Position numbers and translations under genes: made by a program. This document shows positions 15,479-21,853 of a stretch of DNA of 64,000 bases, piece after piece. Within the stretch, counting starts at the first letter, position 1. Each line of letters opens with the position of its first letter. The notes below the pieces were generated by a model. It did not search any database. It had not been told where the DNA came from and saw only the letters and a program-made list of their open reading frames with translations. The stretch lies in assembly GCA_016869975.1 (NCBI GenBank), contig VGCZ01000025.1, positions 1-64,000 of the forward strand, in the 5' to 3' direction. This DNA comes from Alphaproteobacteria bacterium (GTDB lineage: Bacteria > Pseudomonadota > Alphaproteobacteria > Reyranellales > Reyranellaceae).

Positions 15479-16024
15479 ATGCGATCAGGTTGGTGGTTTT
15501 TGATGGCGCTCATGCTGCCGTCGGCGGCGATGGCGCAACTGCCGACGCGCAAGTATCTGCCGATCGCGCTGGCGACCGAGGCGGTGCTGGGTGCGGTCGA
15601 GAAGTGCGAGGAAATGGGCCAGTATGTTGGCGCGGCGATCGTCGATTCGTCCGGGCAGACCCTGGCGATGCTGCGTCACGATCGCGCCAAGCTGCAGTCG
15701 TTGGAGCAGGCCCGCCAATGGGCGCAACAAGGCGCGTTGCGAGTGGTGACGGCGCCGCCAGCGCCCGCCGTTGCGCCGCGTCCGCCAACCGCAACGGACG
15801 CGCCCATCGACGAGGCCAGGCGCAAGGCGCAGGACGATGCGCGCCGCGCGCTCGAGGATCAGCGACGGCGGGCCGAGCAGGCGCAGCGCCGCATGATGGG
15901 CCTGCCGATCGACGTTCAGGATGTGCTGGTGGCGCAGATCGCCGTGTCCGGTTCCTACGAGCCGGAGAACGATATGGTCTGCGCCAAGGCCGGTATCGAT
16001 CGCATCCGTTCGCAGCTCAGATAG
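15479..16024 (+). CDS. Secreted GlcG/HbpS-family heme-binding-like protein with a charged insertion
   Basis: A 181-residue protein with a signal peptide (MRSGWWFLMALMLPSAAMAQ). The mature start LPIALATEAVLGAVEKCEEM and GAAIVDSSGQTLAMLRHDRA match the GlcG/HbpS fold (DUF336), and the end VCAKAGIDRIRSQL resembles its last helix. A Pro/Ala stretch followed by a long Arg/Ala/Gln-rich helix (roughly residues 90-140) interrupts the domain and may form a coiled coil. The ATG at 15479 is best spaced from GAGGGAG; GTG 15470 and ATG 15473 are alternatives. Location right after hemJ suggests a heme-related role, which is inference. Confidence 0.75.
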   Translation: MRSGWWFLMALMLPSAAMAQLPTRKYLPIALATEAVLGAVEKCEEMGQYVGAAIVDSSGQTLAMLRHDRAKLQSLEQARQWAQQGALRVVTAPPAPAVAPRPPTATDAPIDEARRKAQDDARRALEDQRRRAEQAQRRMMGLPIDVQDVLVAQIAVSGSYEPENDMVCAKAGIDRIRSQLR

Positions 16025-16051
16025 CCAGCGCCGTAGCGCTGGACCACGGGC

Positions 16052-16678
16052 ATGACCCTCGCCGACTGGCTCACCCTCATCGAGATCGCCGCGACAGTGG
16101 CCTTCGCCGTGTCGGGGCTGATCGTCGCGGCGCGCGAGAGGCTCGACGTCGTCGGCGCCGCCGTGGTCGCCATCGCCGCGTCGTTCGGCGGCGGCACGGT
16201 GCGCGACGTGCTGCTGGGGCGCCGGCCATTCTTCTGGGTCGAGCACCAGGAGTATCTCTGGGCGGTGCTGATCCTCGCGGCGATCTCCTGGCCGCTCTTT
16301 GTGCGCGGCCGCATCGCCCCGTCGGAACGCGTGCTGGTGGTGCCCGACGCGCTGGGGATGGGTCTGTTCTCGGCCAGCGGCGTCGGCCTGGCGCTCGATG
16401 CCGGCATGCCGCCGCTGGTGGCGGTGCTGATGGGCGTGGTGACGGCGGTGTTCGGCGGCGTGGTGCGCGACGTGCTGTGCAACCGGCTGCCGGCGGCGCT
16501 GCATGACCACCAGCCTTACGCGCTCTGCGCCTTCGCCGGTGGTTGGTTCACCATTGGCTGCGTGACGCTGGGCGTGACCAGCACGACCGCGCTGCTCGTC
16601 GGCGCCGCGCTCGCCAGCGCGCTCAGGCTGCTGGCCTGGTGGCGCGGCTGGCGTCTGCCGGGCTGGCCGGCGACATAA
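16052..16678 (+). CDS. TRIC-type cation channel family protein (UPF0126)
   Basis: A 208-residue integral membrane protein with about seven helices made of two homologous halves. Each half carries a glycine-rich kinked motif followed by RDVL: SFGGGTVRDVLLGRRP in the first half and VFGGVVRDVLCNRLP in the second. These are signatures of bacterial TRIC potassium-permeable channels (YicG/YadS type). It is a single gene, 28 bp after the GlcG-like gene and convergent with the next minus-strand gene. Confidence 0.9.
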   Translation: MTLADWLTLIEIAATVAFAVSGLIVAARERLDVVGAAVVAIAASFGGGTVRDVLLGRRPFFWVEHQEYLWAVLILAAISWPLFVRGRIAPSERVLVVPDALGMGLFSASGVGLALDAGMPPLVAVLMGVVTAVFGGVVRDVLCNRLPAALHDHQPYALCAFAGGWFTIGCVTLGVTSTTALLVGAALASALRLLAWWRGWRLPGWPAT

Positions 16679-16683
16679 CCCGA

Positions 16684-17157
16684 TCAGAAGATCGCGACCG
16701 CGCTGGCGATGATGCGGGTGGCGACTCCCATCAGCAGCACGTCGGAGCCGACCTGCACATAGGCGTAACCGTTGGGCGCCGGCGTTAGCCGGCCCAAGAG
16801 CGCCGGCGGCAACGCGAAATAGGCGACACCGGCGGGCAGCGGCTGGCCGATGGCCCATTTCTTCGCCTGGCCGGGCGGCATGCAGCCATTGTTCTTCTTG
16901 GCCAGGCCCGGCGGACAGAATCCCTGCGACGCCTGCTGGCCATAGTATTGGCGGATGACGCCCTGGTCGGCGGCACCGATGGTTACCGACACGCTGGCGC
17001 TGCCACGCGGCGCTGGAGCCGTGGTTGGCGCTGGCTGCACGTGATCGGGCGGGCCGCCTCGGCCTTGTCCCTTGCCGTGCCCTTGCCCCTGGGCGAGGGC
17101 AGCGGGCGCCAGTGCGAGAGCCAAGGTTGCGGCGATCACGCCAAGACCGGTGCGCAT
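16684..17157 (-). CDS. Secreted RcnB/CigR-like protein
   Basis: A 157-residue exported protein: signal peptide MRTGLGVIAATLALALAPAA, a low-complexity Gly/Gln/His/Lys stretch (QGQGHGKGQGRGGPPDH) that might bind metal, a middle region with FCPPGLAKKNNGCMPPGQAK, and a C-terminal part GVATRIIASAVAIF. The CPPGLAKK...CMPPGQAKK repeat and the LTPAPNGYAYVQVGSDVLL segment are seen in RcnB/CigR-type periplasmic proteins, so the family call is reasonable but not certain. It is a single gene with 117 bp of sequence to the divergent carboxymuconolactone-decarboxylase-like gene. Confidence 0.7.
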   Translation of the reverse strand: MRTGLGVIAATLALALAPAALAQGQGHGKGQGRGGPPDHVQPAPTTAPAPRGSASVSVTIGAADQGVIRQYYGQQASQGFCPPGLAKKNNGCMPPGQAKKWAIGQPLPAGVAYFALPPALLGRLTPAPNGYAYVQVGSDVLLMGVATRIIASAVAIF

Positions 17158-17274
17158 GGGGTTCCTCCTGTGCGGCTCCCATCCATGATGCGAGTTTGTG
17201 GCTTCAATCGGGAGGGTCGCGACAGTCGCCGCTGGCACGCTATGGTGCCGCCCCTGAAAACCGAGGAGACGACC

Positions 17275-17700
17275 ATGGCCAAGGCGAAGAAGGCGGCGGC
17301 GAAGAAGATCAAGCCCAAGCCGGCGAACCCCAGGATGTTCAACAAAGGTCTGGCTGTCCGACGCGCGGTGCTGGGCAAGCAATACGTCGACAACTCGTTG
17401 AACAACGCCAACGAGTTCATGATGGCCTTCCAGGAGATCACCACCGAGTACGCCTGGGGCTATGTCTGGGGCCGCGACGGCCTAACCAAGAAGCAGCGCT
17501 CGATGCTCAATCTCGGCATGCTGGCCGCGCTCAACCGCGGGCCGGAGCTGCGCCTGCACATCAACGGCGCGATCACCAACGGCGTGACCAAGGACGAGAT
17601 CAAGGAGATCTTCCTGCAGGTCGGCATCTATTGCGGCATCCCCGCCTGCCTCGACGCCTTCAAGACGGCGAACGAGGTGTTCAAGGAACGCGGCGTATGA
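17275..17700 (+). CDS. Carboxymuconolactone decarboxylase family protein
   Basis: A 141-residue, mostly helical protein of the CMD/AhpD superfamily. The core (NEFMMAFQEITTEYAWGYVW, RSMLNLGMLAALNRGPELRL, and the ITNGVTKDEIKEIFLQVGIY segment) matches 4-carboxymuconolactone decarboxylase of the beta-ketoadipate pathway. No AhpD-type CxxC is present, so a peroxidase role is unlikely. An added N-terminal Lys/Ala tail of ~20 residues (MAKAKKAAAKKIKPKPANPR) is unusual. A good GAGGAG site precedes the ATG at 17275. It overlaps the next gene by 4 bp (ATGA) and opens a short operon. Confidence 0.88.
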   Translation: MAKAKKAAAKKIKPKPANPRMFNKGLAVRRAVLGKQYVDNSLNNANEFMMAFQEITTEYAWGYVWGRDGLTKKQRSMLNLGMLAALNRGPELRLHINGAITNGVTKDEIKEIFLQVGIYCGIPACLDAFKTANEVFKERGV

Positions 17701-18083
17701 GAATCGCCGCGGGCCTGCTGCTGGCGGCACTGTCCGCGCCGGCGATGGCGCAGGGGCTCGATGGCGTTTACAACGGCCAGGTTCAGTGCGGGCCGACCGG
17801 CGGTCAGCGCGTAGCGGTGGGCACGATCCGCGTCGCCGTCACGGGCGCGACCTTCACCTACGAGGCGCAGCTGACCGGCGGCGGCGTCGAGCGCGGCAGC
17901 GGCAGCGTGTCGCCGCCCAGCGTGTCGGCTGGCGGCTCGGCCTCGGGAGGCGGCGTGCGCTATGACGGCAGCTACAGCGGCCAGATCATGCCCGCCAACC
18001 TCTGGATGACCGGCTCGCAGGTCGGCACCTTCGCCGGCGGCGCGCGCGGCGACCGCCAGTGCTCGATCGGCGCGCGTCGATGA
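17697..18083 (+). CDS. Small secreted glycine-rich protein, unknown function
   Basis: A 128-residue protein with signal peptide MRIAAGLLLAALSAPAMAQ and a beta-rich mature part (LDGVYNGQVQCGP, VAVGTIRVAVTGATFTYEAQ, then a Gly/Ser-rich stretch and a terminal Cys). The two cysteines may form a disulfide. No known family was recognised. It overlaps both neighbours by ATGA, so it is co-translated with the CMD-family and GNAT genes. Confidence 0.65.
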   Translation: MRIAAGLLLAALSAPAMAQGLDGVYNGQVQCGPTGGQRVAVGTIRVAVTGATFTYEAQLTGGGVERGSGSVSPPSVSAGGSASGGGVRYDGSYSGQIMPANLWMTGSQVGTFAGGARGDRQCSIGARR

Positions 18084-18547
18084 TCCTGCGCGCCGCCCGC
18101 GCCGACGAGGCCGCGACGCTCACGGCGCTGTGCACGCGCTCGAAAGCCCATTGGGGCTACGACGCTGACTTCATGGCGCGCTGCGCGGGCTCGCTCGCGG
18201 TGCCCGACGGCGCGATCGCGCGCGGCGACGTGCGGGTCGCTGTCGACAAGGACGCTCGGCCGATCGGCATGGCGCAGCTGTCGCCACCCTTCGACGACGC
18301 CATCGAGCTCGACAAGCTGTTCGTCGATCCGTCGGCGATCGGCCAGGGCGTCGGCGCCGCGCTGCTGCGCTGGGCGATCGACGAGACGCGCGCGCGGGGT
18401 GTCAAGCGGCTGGTGATCCTGGCGGATCCGAACGCCGCGGCGTTCTACGAGAAGATGGGCGCGCGCTTCGTACGCATGGCGCCCTCGGACGCGATCCCTG
18501 GTCGCGAGCTGCCGTTCTACGACGTCGATCTGCGAGGCCCCCCGTGA
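18080..18547 (+). CDS. GNAT-family N-acetyltransferase
   Basis: A 155-residue acetyl-CoA-dependent acyltransferase. The fold is visible from MILRAARADEAATLTALCTR to the acetyl-CoA pyrophosphate-binding loop VDPSAIGQGVGAALLRWAI (the Q-x-x-G-x-G/A pattern) and the late helix NAAAFYEKMGARFV. The substrate is unknown. The start at 18080 overlaps the previous stop (ATGA), and its own stop overlaps the next start (TGATG). Confidence 0.88.
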   Translation: MILRAARADEAATLTALCTRSKAHWGYDADFMARCAGSLAVPDGAIARGDVRVAVDKDARPIGMAQLSPPFDDAIELDKLFVDPSAIGQGVGAALLRWAIDETRARGVKRLVILADPNAAAFYEKMGARFVRMAPSDAIPGRELPFYDVDLRGPP

Positions 18548-19446
18548 TGAGCAAGCCCCTGGCGCCGCCCGCGACCATCGCCTTCATCGGCCTGGGCATG
18601 ATGGGCAAGCCGATGGCCGCGCGCCTGCTCGGCGCCGGCTACACCTTGCGCGTCTACGATCAGTCGCAGCAGGCGATGTCGGACTTCGTCGGCGCCAATC
18701 CCGGCGCCATCGCCACCGCCTCGGCCAAGGCCTGCGCCCAGGGCGCCGACGCGCTGATCGCCATGCTGCCCGACGGCAAGATCGTGCGCCGCGCGCTGCT
18801 CGAGGGCGCCGATGCCGCGGCTGAGGGCCTATCGACGGAAGCGATCCTGATCGACATGTCCTCGAGCGCGCCGGTGGGCACGGTTGAGCTGAGCAAGGAG
18901 CTGGCGGTACGTGGCCTGTCGATGATCGACGCGCCGGTGTCGGGCGGCGTGCGCCGCGCCATTGACGGCTCGCTGGCGATCATCGCCGGCGGTTCGGCCG
19001 AGCACGTCGAACGCTGCAAGCCGCTGCTGCAATCGATGGGCAAGACGGTGTTCCACACCGGTGCGATCGGCGCCGGCCACGCGGTGAAGGCGCTCAACAA
19101 CTACCTCTCGGCCACCAGCCTGCTGTCGATGTGCGAGGCGATGATCGTCGGCGAGAAGTTCGGCGTCGATCCCGGCATGCTGGTCGACGTCTTCAACAGC
19201 TCCAGCGGCATGAGCAACAGCACGCAGGCCAAAGGCCGCCAGTTCATCGTGCCGCGCAACTACGCCGCCGGCTTCACCATGGCGCTGATGGCCAAGGATC
19301 TGCGCACCGCGGCCGACCTCGCCGAGCAGCTCGACGTCGAGGTGCCGACCATGACCGAGATGGCGAAGATCTGGGCGCGCGCGGCGGAAAAGGTCGGCCT
19401 GTCCGCCGACCACACCGCGATCCACAAGTTTCTCGAAGGCAAGTAG
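18547..19446 (+). CDS. NAD(P)-dependent beta-hydroxyacid dehydrogenase (3-hydroxyisobutyrate dehydrogenase family)
   Basis: A 299-residue oxidoreductase. The Rossmann dinucleotide motif IAFIGLGMMGKPMAARLLGA is at the N-terminus, the substrate motif DAPVSGGVRRAIDGSLAI follows at ~115-132, and the catalytic lysine sits in GHAVKALNNYLSA (~residue 180). This places it with 3-hydroxyisobutyrate, tartronate-semialdehyde and glyoxylate reductases; the exact substrate cannot be told. It is the last gene of the CMD-GNAT operon, and a strong hairpin follows. Confidence 0.88.
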   Translation: MSKPLAPPATIAFIGLGMMGKPMAARLLGAGYTLRVYDQSQQAMSDFVGANPGAIATASAKACAQGADALIAMLPDGKIVRRALLEGADAAAEGLSTEAILIDMSSSAPVGTVELSKELAVRGLSMIDAPVSGGVRRAIDGSLAIIAGGSAEHVERCKPLLQSMGKTVFHTGAIGAGHAVKALNNYLSATSLLSMCEAMIVGEKFGVDPGMLVDVFNSSSGMSNSTQAKGRQFIVPRNYAAGFTMALMAKDLRTAADLAEQLDVEVPTMTEMAKIWARAAEKVGLSADHTAIHKFLEGK

Positions 19447-19458
19447 CCGACACTCCGA

Positions 19459-19480
19459 CCTCCCCCGCCAGCGGGGGAGG
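19459..19480. terminator. GC-rich hairpin after the hydroxyacid dehydrogenase gene
   Basis: A perfect 10-bp inverted repeat (arms CCTCCCCCGC and GCGGGGGAGG, 2-nt spacer) begins 13 bp after the stop codon. There is no T run, so it is either a Rho-assisted end or one of the short dispersed hairpins also seen at 24833, 42117 and 44122. Confidence 0.5.
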
Positions 19481-19563
19481 TAGGGCTCGACACACGCTTC
19501 CCCTCGGCTTGCGGCGGGTCAAACCGCGGCGCACAGTCGCCCCGGACAGAACGAGGGACCGAC

Positions 19564-19947
19564 ATGAAGCGCCAGGAACTCCCCGACGGCACCGAGATCG
19601 CCAAGTGGTACGTGCGCGCCGTCAAGGCCGGGCCGTTCGTCTTCGTGTCGGGGACCACCTCGCTCGACGCCAAGGGTCGCGTGCAGGGCCGCGACGCGGG
19701 CGCGCAGACGCGGGTGACCATGCGCAAGATCGTCAACGCCCTGAAGGGCGCCGGCGCCACGGTCGACGACATCACCCGGCTGACCGTCTATTGCACCGAT
19801 ATCCGCGACGGCGCGCTGATCACCAACGAGCTGTCGCGCTGGTTCAAGAAGTCGCGCTGCGCCTCGGCCCTGATCGGGGTGTCGACCCTGGCGGTGCCGG
19901 GCCTCGTCGTCGAGATCGAGGCGACCGCGGTCGTAGGCAGCCCTTGA
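19564..19947 (+). CDS. RidA-family enamine/imine deaminase
   Basis: A 127-residue RidA/YjgF-type protein; the family hydrolyses reactive 2-aminoacrylate-type enamines. The pattern GPFVFVSGTTSLDAKGRVQG, the TRVTMRKIVNALKGAGATVD segment and the terminal VPGLVVEIEATAV match, including the conserved Glu near the end. The key Arg is expected in the YCTDIRD segment, which is present. It stands alone with a weak GAGGGACC site before its ATG, between the dehydrogenase and rho. Confidence 0.9.
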   Translation: MKRQELPDGTEIAKWYVRAVKAGPFVFVSGTTSLDAKGRVQGRDAGAQTRVTMRKIVNALKGAGATVDDITRLTVYCTDIRDGALITNELSRWFKKSRCASALIGVSTLAVPGLVVEIEATAVVGSP

Positions 19948-20163
19948 ACTGGATCGCATCCGGCGCTATTTAGGCCGTAGATCGCGGGTGCGGGCACCGC
20001 CCCAGGTCGCGATCCGAGCCGCAACGCCAGTTGTCTATCAGGACCGCCCAGCAGGGCGATCCGGCTGCGCGGCGAATTTCCTGATGTCGAACAACGCGGG
20101 TATTGCCGCGCCTTCGTCCATTCATCTCTCCGCCCGAAATCCGGGCCTTTCCAGACGAACTCC

Positions 20164-21540
20164 ATGAATCTCCAGGACCTCAAGAAGAAAACCCCCGCGG
20201 AACTCTCGGCCTACGCCGAGGAGCTGCAGATCGAGAACGCCTCGCTCATGCGCAAGCAGGAGCTGATGTTCGCGGTGCTCAAGCGGCTGGCCGAGTCCGA
20301 CCAGGCCATTTTCGGCGGCGGCGTGATCGAAGTGTTGCCCGACGGCTTCGGCTTCCTGCGCTCGACCGAGGCCAACTACCTCGCTGGACCCGACGATATC
20401 TACATCAGCCCTGCGCAGATCCGCCGCTATGGCTTGCGCACCGGCGACACCGTGGAAGGCGAGATTCGCGCGCCTAAGGACGGCGAGCGCTACTTCGCCC
20501 TGGTCAAGCTCAACACGATCAATTTCGAGGACCCCGAGCAGGTCCGCCACCGCATCAACTTCGACAACCTCACGCCGCTCTATCCCGACGAGAAGCTCAA
20601 GGTCGAGCTCGAGGAAGCCGGCTTCGTCGCCGCCGAGAAGGTCACCGAGGATGTCGGCTCGGCGCGCGCCAGCTCGGCCGGTCGCGTCAGCACCGGCGGC
20701 CCGCGGCGCACCGCGACGCTCAGCAAGAAGCCGGCCGGCCCGACCATCGACATCAGCACGCGCGTCATTGACCTGATCGCGCCGATCGGCAAGGGCCAGC
20801 GCGCGCTGATCGTCTCGCCGCCGCGCACCGGCAAGACGATGCTGCTGCAGAACATCGCGCACGCCATCGCCAAGAACAATCCCGAGGTCTTCCTGCTGGT
20901 GCTGCTGATCGACGAGCGGCCCGAGGAAGTCACCGACATGGCGCGCACGGTGAAGGGCGAGGTCGTCAGCTCGACCTTCGACGAGCCGGCTTCGCGCCAC
21001 GTCGCCGTCGCCGAGATGGTGATCGAGAAAGCCAAACGCCTGGTCGAGCACAAGAAGGACGTGGTGATCCTGCTCGACTCGATCACCCGCCTGGGCCGCG
21101 CCTACAACACGGTGGTGCCGAGCTCGGGCAAGGTGCTGACCGGCGGCGTCGACGCCAACGCGCTACAGCGCCCCAAGCGCTTCTTCGGCGCGGCGCGCAA
21201 CATCGAGGAAGGCGGCTCGCTGACCATCATCGCCACGGCGCTGATCGACACCGGCAGCCGCATGGACGAGGTGATCTTCGAGGAGTTCAAGGGCACCGGT
21301 AACTCCGAGATCATTCTCGACCGCAAGCTCTCCGACAAGCGCACCTTCCCGGCGATCGACATCACGCGCTCGGGTACGCGCAAGGAGGAGCTGCTGGTCG
21401 ACCGCGGCACGCTCTCCAAGATGTGGGTGCTGCGCCGCATCCTCATGCCGATGGGCACCGTCGACGCCATGGAGTTCCTGCTCGACAAGCTCAAGACGAG
21501 CAAGAACAACGCCGACTTCTTCTCCTCGATGAATCAGTAG
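20164..21540 (+). CDS. rho: Transcription termination factor Rho
   Basis: A 458-residue hexameric RNA helicase that ends transcription. In order: N-terminal helical domain ([20 protein letters not shown]), OB-fold RNA-binding domain ([20 protein letters not shown] and [19 protein letters not shown]), Walker A ([17 protein letters not shown]), Walker B ([16 protein letters not shown]) and the secondary RNA-binding loops. Between the OB fold and the ATPase there is an extra, low-complexity Ala/Ser/Gly/Arg segment of roughly 35 residues (about 163-195). The 216-bp upstream gap may carry an autoregulatory leader, but no specific structure was recognised. Position downstream of the heme genes is typical of alphaproteobacteria. 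Confidence 0.97.
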   Translation: MNLQDLKKKTPAELSAYAEELQIENASLMRKQELMFAVLKRLAESDQAIFGGGVIEVLPDGFGFLRSTEANYLAGPDDIYISPAQIRRYGLRTGDTVEGEIRAPKDGERYFALVKLNTINFEDPEQVRHRINFDNLTPLYPDEKLKVELEEAGFVAAEKVTEDVGSARASSAGRVSTGGPRRTATLSKKPAGPTIDISTRVIDLIAPIGKGQRALIVSPPRTGKTMLLQNIAHAIAKNNPEVFLLVLLIDERPEEVTDMARTVKGEVVSSTFDEPASRHVAVAEMVIEKAKRLVEHKKDVVILLDSITRLGRAYNTVVPSSGKVLTGGVDANALQRPKRFFGAARNIEEGGSLTIIATALIDTGSRMDEVIFEEFKGTGNSEIILDRKLSDKRTFPAIDITRSGTRKEELLVDRGTLSKMWVLRRILMPMGTVDAMEFLLDKLKTSKNNADFFSSMNQ

Positions 21541-21550
21541 GGCGGAACGC

Positions 21551-21853
21551 GTGCGCTTCGCGTCGGCCGACGAGGCGATGCGCGCGCTGAACGCCCAATT
21601 CGGTCCGGCCGACGATCCGGACTGGCGGTTCGATCACGGGCTGAAGGCCGAGCCGATCGATCCGGTTCTGCCCGACATCCGCACCGCGCGCGGCGCCATC
21701 GCGCGCACCCTGCATTTCGGCGTGGTGCGCGTCGATCTGTCGACGGGCATCGCCGAGTTCATCGACGAGGATCATCGCGATGGCGGCGACCATGTGTGCC
21801 ACCGCGCCCGCCTGCCCCACGACTGGATTGAGGCGCTGCGCGCGCTCGGTTAA
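21551..21853 (+). CDS. Hypothetical 100-residue protein downstream of rho
   Basis: Starts at GTG 21551, ten bases after rho, with a GGCGGAA-like site; an ATG at 21575 is an alternative. The protein (MRFASADEAMRALNAQFGPA to HDWIEALRALG) is acidic and shows no signal peptide, membrane segment or recognised motif. Frame-preserving codon use like its neighbours supports it being real. Its stop overlaps the stop of the convergent dehydrogenase gene by 4 bp. Confidence 0.5.
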   Translation: MRFASADEAMRALNAQFGPADDPDWRFDHGLKAEPIDPVLPDIRTARGAIARTLHFGVVRVDLSTGIAEFIDEDHRDGGDHVCHRARLPHDWIEALRALG

